Both the position numbers and the translations under genes were made by a program. From positions 12,660,339-12,724,338 of the forward strand of contig OW204011.1 of NCBI GenBank assembly GCA_934047225.1: DNA of 64,000 nt. The letters are read 5' to 3'. This DNA comes from Ypsolopha sequella (Eukaryota > Arthropoda > Insecta > Lepidoptera > Ypsolophidae). Positions 34,772 through 46,308 of this stretch are shown one piece after another (the first letter of the stretch is position 1; the number at the start of each line of letters is the position of its first letter). The notes under the pieces are model-generated. The model was not told the DNA's origin, ran no database searches, and saw only the letters and a program-made list of their open reading frames with translations.

Positions 34772-35043
34772 TATATAAAATCTTTCAATTTAAATTGAAA
34801 GTAATTTAGGAGTTGATTCAGTATCGTTAATAAATCACATTCCACTGCAAAGCACTTTTTTTTGCGCGAACTTTTTTTTCACTTCTCAGTACAAAGTGGT
34901 CCGATCAGCTGACTCAGTTTGTATGGACAAGTAAAGAAAAAGTTCGCGCAAAAAAAAAAGTACTTTGCAGTGAAATGTGATGTATTAACGATACTGAATC
35001 ACCTCCTAAATTACTTTCGCTTTAAATTGAAAGACCTTATATA
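34772..35043. mobile_element. Palindromic MITE in the exon c-d intron
   Basis: Arms of roughly 110 bp: TTTCAATTTAAATTGAAAGT...TTTTTTTGCGCGAACTTTTT and its inverse CAAAAAAAAAAGTACTTTGC...TTTAAATTGAAAGACC. Immediately followed by the MITE at 35048. Confidence 0.78.
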
Positions 35044-35047
35044 ATTT

Positions 35048-35436
35048 TCAATGCATGTGCTCGTAAAGGCCCACTTTTTATGCATCAAAACCGAACAGAA
35101 AGTCGATTATTTTGCCCTAGGGCTTTATTATTATTATTTTTTTATTTATTTACAATGGTTGGCTAACCTGCAGCCTTTCCTGTGTACCATAAATGTTATA
35201 CTTTTTTTTCCACTGTTTAACGGCTCTGGATACCTAGTCCTTTTGAGCCAATTACAATTTAAAGTTCACAAAATTATATTTGTTTTATCTCCTCACACTA
35301 TGCATTGAAAAACGTAGTATGATACACGGGCGTAAGAGCAATAAATTACTCGGTTACGTTTAAAACACTCGCTACGCTCGTGTTTTAAATCGTCCCCGTA
35401 GTTTATTCCTTTGCGCCCTTGTAGCATAAACTACTA
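35048..35436 (+). mobile_element. MITE of the GTAGTTTATGCTACAAGGGC family
   Basis: ATGCATGTGCTCGTAAAGGC ... CCCTTGTAGCATAAACTACT, inverse of the copy at 8991. It ends about 60 bp before exon d. Confidence 0.78.
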
Positions 35437-35498
35437 TTAATCTAAGCGAATTTAAGTACAAATTGTCCCTATAAAAGGTCCCATCTCTCTTTCCCCAG

Positions 35499-35690
35499 GC
35501 TACTCCCGCATCCCAGTATATGAAGGCCGCCGCAGTAACATCATCACCGTGCTCTTCATCAAGGACCTGGCCTTCGTCGACCCCGACGACAACACGGCTC
35601 TGCGGACTCTCTGTCAGTACTACCAGAACCCCTGCAACTTCGTGTTTGAGGACATCACGCTCGATGTTATGCTGAAGCAGTTTAAGGAAG
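35499..35690 (+). CDS. uex: CNNM exon d: CBS1/CBS2 junction
   Basis: Acceptor TTCCCCAG ends at 35498, donor GTGAGT at 35691. It completes the Gly codon from exon c and encodes the YSRIPVYEG strand, the NIITVLFIKDLAFVDPDD segment with the nucleotide-facing Asp residues of family CBS domains, and DVMLKQFKE of the second CBS. It ends with the first base of a Gly codon that exon e completes 16 kb away. Confidence 0.9.
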
Positions 35691-35727
35691 GTGAGTCAAT
35701 ATGTGGGTTGGTCCTCGTGGCCAAATT

Positions 35728-36132
35728 GCTTTATACTACACCTGCTCGGAAAGCACCTTCTTACTTTTTTGAAAACGATGCAGAAAATACGTCATTACTG
35801 TCATACAAATATGCGGACGGAAAAAGTGTATGAAAATTCATTGTTAACGTGCTTGAGCGGGCAGAAAAAGTATATGCAAATAAATTGTTAACGTGCTGTT
35901 TTTTTTTTTTAAAATAACATAAAGAATGAGCAGGTGGCCAAGTGGCCAGTATTATTTTGCGAACTCCTACATAAAACTCGAAAAATGATACTGGCCACTT
36001 GCTTTTCCTGTACATAATAAAAAATACGAAGAAAATAAAAAGTGACAATCGCACGCGAGTCAGTCGGTTTCTTTTATTGTATCTTGATTAAAAGTAAAAT
36101 TATACTATTTCCTCGCAGGTGTAGTATAAAGC
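35728..36132. mobile_element. Element with GCTTTATACTACACCTGC inverted ends
   Basis: 18-bp perfect inverted ends (35728-35745 and 36115-36132) 37 bp downstream of the exon d donor. Inside lies a second palindrome (CAAGTGGCCAGTAT / ATACTGGCCACTTG). Noncoding. Confidence 0.7.
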
Positions 36133-36362
36133 ACTATATATCACTCGGGAGAGAGTGCGATTCCCAACCCGTGTGTATTGAGGCCCTTGGCTTCGCCTCG
36201 GGCCTCAAACTACACCCTCGTTGGTAATCTTCCCCTTTCTTCCCTCGGTGAACAATGTACTATTGTTTGGCCGCGAAGAAATTAATCTCCTCGTACCCAA
36301 ACTTTACGTCTGAGACATAGTTCCATGATGGAAGATTTTTTTTCGCTCTTTAGTAAGATTAA

Positions 36363-36786
36363 TTAAGGCGATATGCGAAAAAAATACGGGTGTTTCTTTT
36401 CTGTGTATTTCATGAAATACACGGAAAATTATAATCAGTTTCTGGTATATGCATTTTGACTATATAATCTATGGTTTTCAACTTGAAAAACATGTTGGGA
36501 TAAATTTTCCTCTATAGAAATAATTGTTGAAATGAGGTCTTCAAACTCACTTTTTCTCCTCGTTTGACGAATAGAAACCATATACAGAGCTCAAACATAT
36601 GTTATTAGGTGTGTTTCAACAATATCTAGAGATTTGATATTTGAAACTTTGCTAGCTATTGTAGTTTTTTTAATAAAAATATAAAACCAACTTTTTTCCC
36701 TTTTGCCCCGAATCCGCCCCTCTCGCACTGCGCGATTTTTCGCTTGGAGTGACAGTGACAAAAATTAAATTCGCATAGCCTCTTAA
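36363..36786 (-). mobile_element. TTAAGGCG-family MITE
   Basis: TTAAGGCGATATGCG...GCATAGCCTCTTAA. Box 2 variant CTCTATAG at 36510-36517 (147 bp from the left); box 1 ending 36728 (58 bp from the right). Same subfamily as 54627. Confidence 0.8.
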
Positions 36787-37382
36787 AATGTAACTCTTAT
36801 TCCCTTGTAATAAGGGTTATCGTTTAGAATTTATCGATTCTATCTGTCAAATTTATCTAATTGACGCGTCGCGTAGGTACGTGCTCGCATAGCTGTTTCG
36901 TTTACTTGGAAAAGGCGGGTTTTTCACAATCCGGCTGCGATAGGCCTTCCTTAGGCTCACAGCGGCTTTACAATTATTACCCGTAGACTAACTTACATAA
37001 AGTTGAAAATCGCGTGTGCCAAAATGCGCGCGAAATGATTCAGAACGAGTCTAATTTTAAGATTAAAATCGACTAAAATTACAATATTGCATTTAAGTAA
37101 TTTTTCAACTCACATTAGTTAATAAACAAGATTTTCGTATTGATAGTAAAATATGACACATGAAAATCAAATGGATTAAACGCAAAACCAAAAAAACACT
37201 CAAAAAGAGACTATTTTCTAAAATAAAATCTATCGAGCGAAAGTTTTCCAATTAGGTAACGCTACTTACAACCTAAAGATAAAGGTTTGAAAAAACATAT
37301 ATATTATATAAGTTTCATATTGATTGCGTCTATGGTAGATTCAGAATCGTTCAAAAACTGTTGAAAAAGGAAGGGCTCCTCT

Positions 37383-37889
37383 TAACGGGACACCTGACGC
37401 TAGAATATTAACAACACCAGGTTTTCAAGGATTCATCGGAAGAAACTAAGTTTCTCCTCATATTGAAGAAAATATATTTGATTTATCGATGTTTTATCTA
37501 GGGATTCCACCTATAAATAATGTTTTAAGATTATACTTTTGTCAAAAAAAAAATGTTTTTCACCCTCTTTTTTTTGTTTTCAAACGCTCGTTTCAAAAAC
37601 GCGGTTAAGAGATCAACTTTTTTTTTTTTTATAAAATAGGCAATAGAAATATGAAGGGATGTTACCTAAATCCAATATTTTTTTCCCTACAAAATATTTC
37701 AGTATTAGCTAAAAACACACCAATTTGTTGTTTCGCTGCGTGATCACTAGTATTACGCGTCCAAGAAAAAGAGGCTAAAGAGCCAACATATAATCGCCTC
37801 TAAGAAAAGCAAATAAGGTCTTTGCCATTAGACTTATTGTGCTGGACGGGTAATAAAAATAGGTGCTAGGGTATGCCATCCTCTTAATA
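37383..37889 (+). mobile_element. AACGGGACACCTGACGCTAG repeat, empty-site copy
   Basis: 507 bp; lacks the hAT MITE present in the 25702 copy and so shows the pre-insertion sequence. Ends TTAACGGG and CCTCTTAA. Confidence 0.75.
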
Positions 37890-38216
37890 GAATGTCTAAA
37901 ATAAAACATTAAGCACACGTCTCCCAACGTTTATAAAAATAAACGCCTTCGAAGCTGTGGAAACGCCAACTTTTTTTCTTATCGCATACTCTCTAAATAT
38001 CATTTTTGACCCAGTTGTCATTCGTGTTTAATGTCATTGTAAAAATAGACTGTGAGTTTGTTTGTTGGGGCTTATCTCGACGCGATTAGACGCGTTTGGT
38101 AAATAACTATTGGCTTCAAGTATGTTGTCGCAAGGATTTGAAGATTTTAAGATAGTAAGTACTTAGATAATCTGAAATGTAATAAATACAAACCTTGAAA
38201 TATGTGGAGCGTTATT

Positions 38217-38643
38217 TTAAGGGGCTGCACAATGCTAAAATTTAGTCCTGCTCTAACGCTTTTGTTTTTTAACTGTCTATCCTGCTCTAATCAGATGCCG
38301 CGCACGCAAAACTTCAGTTATTTTGAAATTGCGGCTACATTATGGCATTAACCATAATAACTTTATGTAATAAAGATGGTTTTTTCTAGTAAGTATCTGC
38401 GTGTGTTGGTTTCGTTTCAATCGGTTTTGAAACATGGAAACTGAATCGCTTTTTTCGTGAAATTCATGCTTTTTTAAAAGTAATATAAGTAATAGAAGAT
38501 TGAAAGTATGTTTATTTATAAAGTGTAATTAATAATTGTCTTGAGTCAAAAAACACGCCATATTTTTTTCAAATTTTTACCATCTTCATTGACGGAACTG
38601 AATCCAATGCAAAACTGATGTTTAGCATTGTGAAGCCCCTTAA
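38217..38643 (+). mobile_element. TTAA MITE, copy 1 of the tandem array
   Basis: Ends TTAAGGGGCTGCACAATGCT and AGCATTGTGAAGCCCCTTAA form imperfect inverted repeats with TTAA at both ends. No coding potential. Confidence 0.85.
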
Positions 38644-38979
38644 ACAGAGAATGTAGGGAACACGAAAAATACAATTTACGAATTTCACAAAAAGTGTCTT
38701 CGAACCTTGATACTGAGCGCTTACCGAGTCTTCAGCATGAATTTGGCTAAATAATTAAATTTCACCATGTATGTAATGTTATTATTTACCACAATGCTTT
38801 TTTAGAGTTTTATACCCGTATTGTGTGGTGTTACGGAACCCTGTTAGTACGAGTCCGACTCGTACTTGGCCAAATTACTTAAAACTACACTTAGGCACTT
38901 TTAGGCCAATTTCTTGCGGAACTTCTTATACGAAACTAAACAAAATTTCCTTTTCATACCTAAAACAAATTCCCATAGC

Positions 38980-39406
38980 TTAAGGGGCTGCACTATGCTA
39001 AAATTCAGTCCTGCTCTAACGCGTTTGTTTTTAAGCTCTTTATCCTGCTCTAATCAGATGCCGCGCACGCAAAACTTCAGTTATTTTGAAATTGCGGCTA
39101 CATTATGGCATTAACCATAATAACTTTATGTAATAAAGATGGTTTTTTCTAGTAAGTATCTGCGTGTGTTGGTTTCGTTTCAATCGGTTTTGAAATATGG
39201 AAACTGAATCGCTTTTTTCGTGAAATTCATGCTTTTTTAAAAGTAATATAAGTAATAGAAGATTGAAAGTATGTTTATTTATAAAGTGTAATTAATAATT
39301 GTCTTGAGTCAAAAAACACGCCATATTTTTTTCAAATTTTTACCATCTTCATTGACGGAACTGAATCCAATGCAAAACTGATGTTTAGCATTGTGAAGCC
39401 CCTTAA
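38980..39406 (+). mobile_element. TTAA MITE, copy 2 of the tandem array
   Basis: 427 bp, nearly identical to copy 1; left end TTAAGGGGCTGCACTATGCT. Confidence 0.85.
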
Positions 39407-39744
39407 ACAGAGAATGTAGGGAACACGAAAAATACAATTTACGAATTTCACAAAAAGTGTCTTCGAACCTTGATACTGAGCGCTTACCGAGTCTTCAGCA
39501 TGAATTTGGCTAAATAATTAAATTTCACCATGTATGTAATGTTATTATTTACCACAATGCTTTTTTAGAGTTTTATACCCGTATTGTGTGGTGTTACGGA
39601 ACCCTGTTAGTACGAGTCCGACTCGTACTTGGCCAAATTACTTAAAACTATACACTTAGGCACTTTTAGGCCAATTTCTTGCGGAACTTCTTATACGAAA
39701 CTAAACAAAATTTCCTTTTCATACCTAAAACAGATTCCCATAGC

Positions 39745-40170
39745 TTAAGGGGCTGCACTATGCTAAAATTCAGTCCTGCTCTAACGCGTTTGTTTTTTAG
39801 CTCTTTATCCTGCTCTAATCAGATGCCGCGCACGCAAAACTTCAGTTATTTTGAAATCGCGGCTACATTATGGCAGTAACCATAATTTCTTTATGTAATA
39901 AAGTTGGTTTTTACTCGTTAGTATCTGCGTGTGTTGGTTTCGTTTCAATCGGTTTTAAAACACGGAAACTGAATCGCTTTTTCGTGAAATTCATGCTTTC
40001 TTTAAAGTAATATAAGTAATAGAAGATTGAAAGTATTTTTATTTATAAAGTGTAATTAATAATAGTCCTGAGTCAAAAAATACGCCATATTTTTCTCAAA
40101 TTTTTACCATCTACATTGACGGAACTGAATCCAATACAAAACTGATGTTTAGCATAGTGGAGCCCCTTAA
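39745..40170 (+). mobile_element. TTAA MITE, copy 3 of the tandem array
   Basis: 426 bp and the most diverged of the three in its right half (AGCATAGTGGAGCCCCTTAA). The array stops exactly at its right TTAA. Confidence 0.85.
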
Positions 40171-40171
40171 C

Positions 40172-40610
40172 CCATTGAGTGCCGATTACGTATATACAGG
40201 GTGACTGGAATATTTTTAAAGTTCAATTTTAATTCTCTGTTATCGTGATTTTAGACATGCAGCATAAGATTTTGCAATTATTTGAGTGATTTTTAGCCTT
40301 AAGGCTGCGTATAAACCTGGACAAATTAGTGATTTTGCCCCCGCATCCCCGCACCTCAACTGTTTGCGCGACCGGCCGTCACCGGCCGCGAGCGCTATTT
40401 CTTAGCTCCCACGAGCGGTGTGGATCCGCGGTCATTAACCCGTGCACGTGCTAGTTTTCAATAATAAGTATAATGCATCTACGATGTATAAAATTCAACC
40501 CAGTTGACAGAACGGTTTGTTCGCAATGGCATTTTTTTGCGTAATTGTGTTTGCATCTAATTTTTATATTTCAAAATTTTATTTTTCGAAAGTCATACTT
40601 GCAAAGATAA
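40172..40610. other. Unique-looking spacer between array and satellite
   Basis: Contains a GC-rich patch (40335-40450, CGCGACCGGCCGTCACCGGCCGCGAGCG) and no coding frame of note. Confidence 0.4.
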
Positions 40611-40616
40611 TGATAA

Positions 40617-42015
40617 CGATGATGATACAACGATACGTCGATACGACGATACGTCGATACAACGATACGTCGATACAACGATACGCCGATACGTCGATAC
40701 GCCGATACGTCGATACGACGATACGTCGATACGGGGATACGTCGATACAACGATACGTCAATACACCGATACGTCGATACGGGGATACGTCGATACAACG
40801 ACACGGCGATACGCCGATACGTCGATACGTCGATACGGGGATACGTCGATACAACGATACGTCGATACGGGGATACGTCGATACAACGATACGTCGATAC
40901 AACGATACGTCGATACAACGATACGTCGATACGCCGATACGTCGATACGTCGATACGACGATACGTCGATACAACGATACGTCGATATGCCGATACGTCG
41001 ATACGCCGATACGTCGATACGACGATACGTCGATACGGGGATACGACGATACGACGATACGGCAATACGTCGATACGACGATACGTCGATACGAGGATAC
41101 GTCGATACGCCGATACGTCGATACGACGATACGTCGATACGAGGATACGACGATACGAGGATACGGCGATACAACGATACGTCGATACAACGATACGTAC
41201 GTCGATACGCCGATACGTCGATACGTCGATACGTCGATATGGGGATACGTCGATACGTCGATATGTCGATACGGGGATACGTCGATACAACGATACGTCG
41301 ATACAACGATACGTCGATACGGGGATACGTCGATACAACGATACGCCGATACGTCGATACGCCGATACGAGAATACGTCGATACGTCGATACGACGATAC
41401 GTCGATACGCCGATACGTCGATACGACGATACGTCGATACGGGGATACGTCGATACAACGATACGTCAATACGCCGATACGTCGATATGTCGATACGGGG
41501 ATACGTCGATACGCCGATACGCCGATACGCCGATACGTCGATATGTCGATACGGGGATACGTCGATACAATGATACGTCGATACGTCGATACGGGGATAC
41601 GTCGATACAACGATACGTCGATACGCCGATACGTCGATACGCCGATACGTCGATACGCCGATACGAGAATACGTCGATATGACGATACGTCGATACGGGG
41701 ATACGTCGATACAACGATACGTCGATACGTCGATACGTCGATACGTCGATACGCCGATACGTCGATACGACGATACGTCGATACGGGGATACGTCGATAC
41801 AACGATACGTCAATACGCCGATACGTCGATACGTCGATACGGGGATACGTCGATACGCCGATACGTCGATACGTCGATATGTCGATACGGGGATACGTCG
41901 ATACAACGATACGTCGATACGACGATACGTCGATACGGGGATACGTCGATACAACGATACGTCGATACGCCGATACGTCGATACGCCGATACGAGAATAC
42001 GTCGATACGCCGATG
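40617..42015. repeat. 8-bp satellite, unit GATACGTC, about 175 units
   Basis: About 1.4 kb of head-to-tail 8-mers. Constant GATACGTC units alternate with variable ones (GATACAAC, GATACGCC, GATACGAC, GATACGGG, GATACGAG, GATATGTC), giving a loose 16-bp higher-order period. Because 8 is not a multiple of 3 and no stop arises in the 24-base cycle on either strand, all frames stay open for long stretches (reading DTSIRRYV on + and DVSTYRRI on -). These frames are not genes. The array is CpG-rich and sits in the 16-kb CNNM intron. Confidence 0.97.
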
Positions 42016-42039
42016 GTGATGGTGAGATAAGGTTTTGTT

Positions 42040-42122
42040 AGTCTCCCAGAGGGGTAGGCAGCTGGGCAGAGACTACAGATTTCCATCTGCTACGATCCAG
42101 ACACAACTCTTTCGCCTCTTCC
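42040..42122 (-). pseudogene. Short LINE 3' remnant next to the satellite
   Basis: Complementary to the GATGTGGAAGAGGCGAAA...GTCTCTGTCTACCCCTCTGGGAGA segment at 60398-60479, the last codons of the LINE there. It directly abuts the right end of the GATACGTC satellite. Confidence 0.55.
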
Positions 42123-42129
42123 ACATCCA

Positions 42130-43170
42130 TCAACCATATTTATTGTGATATTAAATTGTAAGCTAAAAAAAAATACCTCAGACGAAAAACATAGCGATAT
42201 TCATTAGTCCATTGAGACAACCTTTAGTTCAACATCTTTAATAAAACATGACCTATCTACTTATTTTGTTAAGTAATGGCGTACTTTTGCATTACTTTCA
42301 TCCACTGCTTTATTTTCACTCGTAAAACATTTTTATTCCATTTTTTACATTGGTTGCATTTATTTCCCATGTTTCAAATTACGAGATTTATTTAAATTAC
42401 GAAACCGGGACGTCGAGAGCGCAAAAACGTAGCCCTCCCGTCTCAACGGAGCGATCACAACTGACCGACGGGTGAGTGACGAAACAAAGCATGGAACAAA
42501 AAGCGCGTGCGACCGAGATATCTTGTCGCCGCCTTGTCTCAGAATAAATCGACGTAAGCGCCAATTCTTAGATGTTAAATTAAATGAAAACGAAACAGAA
42601 TTATTCAAAATCCCCGTGCAATTATACGGGGTCATTTGTTTTCTTATTTTTAATACAAATTTCAAGGCAAACTGTTTTAAGAAAGGTCCTTTAACACTTG
42701 AAAAACATGAAATATAGAGGTAACTTCATAATTTTTTTCTATCGAGCGAACTTAAAGCTTTTGCGTTTTTGCTTCTGCACGAATATCAGCCCTATAGTCT
42801 ATTATCTATATTATTTTTATTAAACCGATTGACCAAGTTACACAATGTTTTATGCTCATTTGAAATTGTGCATCTGACATTATACCGACCCTTAAGGAGA
42901 TTGATCAATCAGTAAGCTATCAGTTCATGCCAAATTTCAGGCCAAAAAACAACAAGATTTTTTTTGGCGTTTTTTATTTGCCAAATTTCGCAATTTTATA
43001 AATAAAGCAAAGAATGTCGATTATCTTGAAAATTACGGATTTGCGACCCCCAAGTGATCGGGGTCAAATCACTCCAAATTAATCGTATTTTCTTCCCACG
43101 AGAGGAATAAGAGCAATTTCCAGTCACCCTGTATATACGTAGTACAGATATATGTAGTACAGATATACAG
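42130..43170. other. No gene seen
   Basis: A 98-101 codon frame on each strand near 42360-42720 shows no family motif. An ATTAAACCGATTGACCAAG repeat lies at about 42818, and a lone TTTCTATCGAGCGAA (box 2-like) at 42738. Confidence 0.4.
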
Positions 43171-43177
43171 ATATATA

Positions 43178-43439
43178 CAAGGTGACTTTTTGACCATCGT
43201 CCAAATTCATACTGGTGGCTTGGTAAGTGATCAGTATCATGCATCGATAACAGTTTTGTTGAAATTCGTAAAATGAAATTTCGACTCCCCATAGTGATTC
43301 ACTCGGGACTGGAACTGAATTTATATGGGAAGCCGAAATTTCATTATACGAATTTCATAAATATTGTTACTGATCCAAGATACTGATCACTTATCAAGCC
43401 TCCAGTATGAATTTGGACGATGATCAAAAAATCAACCTG
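43178..43439. mobile_element. Palindromic MITE, CAAGGTGACTTTTTGA family
   Basis: Same structure as 7271-7532 with TATATACA flanks on both sides. Confidence 0.82.
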
Positions 43440-43490
43440 TATATACAGATATACGTAGTTCACATCTATGCAGGATGCCGACTACGTATA

Positions 43491-43753
43491 CAAGGTGTAA
43501 CAGAAAGGTGTAACATATTTGAAGAGCTTATTCAGTCAATGGTATACAACAACTTTTACTATGGAACAAACACTGTATCTCAAAAAAAAAATTTACTGTT
43601 TCATAGAAAAATGCAATGCCGCGCGGCAGAAATATATGGAACGGCAGATTTTTTTTTTTTGAGATTTCATAATTGTCTCCATAGTAAAAGTTGTTCTATG
43701 CCATTAGCTGAATAAGCTCTTCAAATATGGTTACACCTTTCTGTTACACGTTG
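43491..43753. mobile_element. Palindromic MITE, CAAGGTGTAACAGAAAGG family
   Basis: CAAGGTGTAACAGAAAGGTG...ACACCTTTCTGTTACACGTTG, with long complementary arms including AAGAGCTTATTCAGTCAATG. Fragments of the same end occur at 5760 and 59109. Confidence 0.75.
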
Positions 43754-43992
43754 TATATGCGTAGGGATTCCACACAAGACTGAAATTGGTAACAACTGGC
43801 CACCTAAATAAAATAGCGTCTTTTCCAAAATACCCAGGCCTACACTTTTTGAAAGTTAGCAGCCCTATTAATACGAGTATTAATTGCGCGTTTTTAGCTT
43901 AGAGTGACAGTGAAGCCAATTCTGAAGGCTTTAATTTTAGTTTTATTACTGTCAAAACTAAATTTTCTTTATTGCAAAATAGTTCATAAATG

Positions 43993-44646
43993 CTAAGGTG
44001 GATGGTCCAAGCAGTGGCGTGCACAGAACTTTTTGCTGGAAAAGCAAACAATTGGTCAAGAACAACAATTAAAAAAATAAAAAAAAATTTAAATATCACT
44101 TTGAAAAAAAAAAGTTTGTATAGGAAATTTTCACTCTAGGGTAGACATTGTCTACCCTGGCGTCATACAAAATTTTTTTTTTCAAATTGATATTTAATTT
44201 TTTTTTTATTTTTTTTATTGTTGTTCTTGACCAATTGTTTGCTTTTCCAGCAAAAAGTTCTGTGCACGCCACTGGGTCCAAGGTAGTTTTTATAAAAAAA
44301 CTTGTGAGAACCAATAACGACGACAGAAGTATTATTATTTAATTCTGTTACCTTTTTCCACACGTTCCATCAACTTTACACCCGCAAATATTCAGTTTTT
44401 CTTAAAAACAAAATGTTTTAACAGTCTAATTTTGCAATTTTAAACTTTTATACATTGGATTAAAAAAGTTTTAAATAACAAAATTAGATTCTAAAAAAGT
44501 TGGTTTGTAAAAAAAACTGAATATTCGCGGGTGTAAAGTTGATGGAACGTGTGGAAAAAGGTAACAGAATTAAATAATAATACTTCTGTCGTCGTTATTG
44601 GTTCCCACAAGTTTGTATGAAGATTGCCTTGGACCATCCACCTTAA
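43993..44646. mobile_element. TTAAGGTGGATGGTCC MITE with nested hAT MITE
   Basis: CTAAGGTGGATGGTCCAAG ... CCTTGGACCATCCACCTTAA. Without the nested 44012-44274 it matches the palindromic structure of 11323-11688. Confidence 0.8.
44012..44274. mobile_element. Palindromic hAT MITE with 8-bp target duplication
   Basis: CAGTGGCGTGCACAGAACTT...GTTCTGTGCACGCCACTG; perfect duplication GGTCCAAG at 44004-44011 and 44275-44282. Confidence 0.92.
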
Positions 44647-44784
44647 GAACAGAAACTAAATTACTTTGGAAAAATTCAAGTTTTGACATCACTAAAACTA
44701 AAATAAATTCTTTAGAATCGGCTTTAGTGACAGTTTAAAACCCTAATTCAATCATGGCAAGAGCAGCTTTGCGTTATGAAAGTA

Positions 44785-45030
44785 CAAGGTGACTTTTTGA
44801 TCATCGTCCAAATTCATACTGATCAGCATCATAAATCGATAACAATAATTGTGAATTTCGTATAATGAAATTTCGACTTCCCATAGTAATTCACTCGCAG
44901 TCCTAGGTGAATCACTATGGGGAGTCGAAATTAATTTTCTGAATTTTACAAAAATCGTTGTTGGTTCATGATACTGATCACTTAACAAGGCTCAAGTATG
45001 AATTTGGACGATGTTCACAAATTCACCTTG
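44785..45030. mobile_element. Palindromic MITE, CAAGGTGACTTTTTGA family, shorter
   Basis: Same ends as 7271, with small deletions in the left arm (the GGAGGCTTGGTAAGT part is missing). Confidence 0.78.
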
Positions 45031-45673
45031 TATAACGGAGAAATAAGTTTGAAAGCCAAAAATAGTTTGAAAGAAACGCGCGTCCGACAGCCGAGGCCAA
45101 CCATTTTAATATGATTCATGGTTACAGACAGACAGATGTATGTGCCTATAAATAAAGGTAATATAGATACAACTTGATATTTTAATCTAAACTAACCGAG
45201 GTTGCAGACTAACATTGTTTGAAAATCGCAAACAATGCTATAACTACTTGAAACTGTTAAATAACAGTAACTTTTCATTGCGATTTCGCATCCTAGTTCT
45301 TAACGTTATTTTTTATCCTTTTATAGCCTACATACATAAATACAGATTGAACATGAAACCCCTAGCTATGTTGAAATATGTGAATAAGAATCACTAATAC
45401 AAATCAGACGCGAAAAATGAACTTTTTTTTAATTTGTAATGAACAGAAAATCACTTGTACTATCCCACAAATTGATTTAGTACTTCCTGACCGGTTTCGC
45501 CTTTATGGCATTATCAAAGGAATTATTACAAGATCTTAACTACAAAATAAAAAACTAATTAGTAATTAGTAATTAACAATTAGTTCAAAGAATTAGTTTG
45601 TCCATTCAACGCCGCCAGCCTTTTGGGCACCCTTCCTAACGACGGCAGCGATCTAGCCAGCATTTTCTATTTC

Positions 45674-46005
45674 CATCCATCCATCAGCCCGTATTCGTCC
45701 ACTGCTGGATATAGGCCTCCCCCATATTACGCCACTCTTGGCGGTCCTCAGTCATCCTCATCCAGCCGCCACCCGCAACGTCCTTCAGATCGTCAGTCCA
45801 ACGGGCACGAGGGTGGCCTACGCTACGCTTTGCTGTACGTGGTCTCCATTCCAATGCCTTACGGCCCCAACGGTCATCACGTCGGCGACAAATATGGCCA
45901 GTCCACTGCCACTTCAACTTATTTATTCGGCAGGCTATGTCGGTCACCTTCGATCTCTGACGGATATCTTTGTTCGGATTTTATCCATCAGAGATATCCC
46001 AAGCA
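45674..46005 (-). pseudogene. LINE (RTE-like) ORF C-terminus fragment
   Basis: The - strand frame reads KLKWQWTGHICRRRDDRWGR, LEWRPRTAKRSVGHPRARWT, DRQEWRNMGEAYIQQWTNTG then stop, the well-known C-terminus of lepidopteran RTE-type endonuclease/reverse transcriptases. It is truncated upstream and ends in CCATCCATC repeats. Confidence 0.8.
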
Positions 46006-46308
46006 TATGCAGATTTTCTATTTATTATAATTATTTTAGGTTTATTTTGTTAGATTTTTTATTTGAGGTCATCTTAGTTAAGTATTTGAATATTATTCAA
46101 GTTTTTAGTTAAGTTACTTTAATTTATTGTATAGTTTTAAATGTAAATAGAATTGTTTTTGTCTTAGACAAACTATAACTACACTGGTGGACATAAAAAT
46201 CGACTCAAGCATTGTTGTTCTACATTTAAGGAAATAACCCAATCATACAAACATAAACATATGAATTATATAACATTAGGCTGAGAAATGAATGCTCTCT
46301 AAGGGTAT

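Larger units (their letters stand above)
38217..40170 (+). repeat. Tandem array: MITE plus linker, 764-bp unit, 2.6 copies
   Basis: The MITE (about 427 bp) occurs at 38217-38643, 38980-39406 and 39745-40170, separated by near-identical linkers (38644-38979, 39407-39744). Spacing of starts is 763 and 765 bp. The linkers contain GTTACGGAACCCTGTTAGTA-CGAGTCCGACTCGTACTTGG, the end of a common lepidopteran repeat. The array arose by tandem duplication rather than three insertions, because the linkers are duplicated too. Confidence 0.93.

Noticed and set aside
35549..35833. Extended frame from exon d past 35690
   Set aside because: The conserved protein stops at the GTGAGT donor; the remaining codons belong to an inverted-repeat element.
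40617..42015. CRISPR-like regular repeats
   Set aside because: The unit is 8 bp with no spacers; it is a eukaryotic satellite.
40517..42019. 500-codon frame and several long frames on both strands (repeats of RRYVDTSI or STYRRIDV)
   Set aside because: All are by-products of an 8-bp satellite whose unit lacks stops in every frame; there is no start context, no non-repeat domain, and both strands are equally open.
42360..42717. Overlapping ~100-codon frames on both strands
   Set aside because: No family motif, no splice or start context and no conservation evidence; probably chance.
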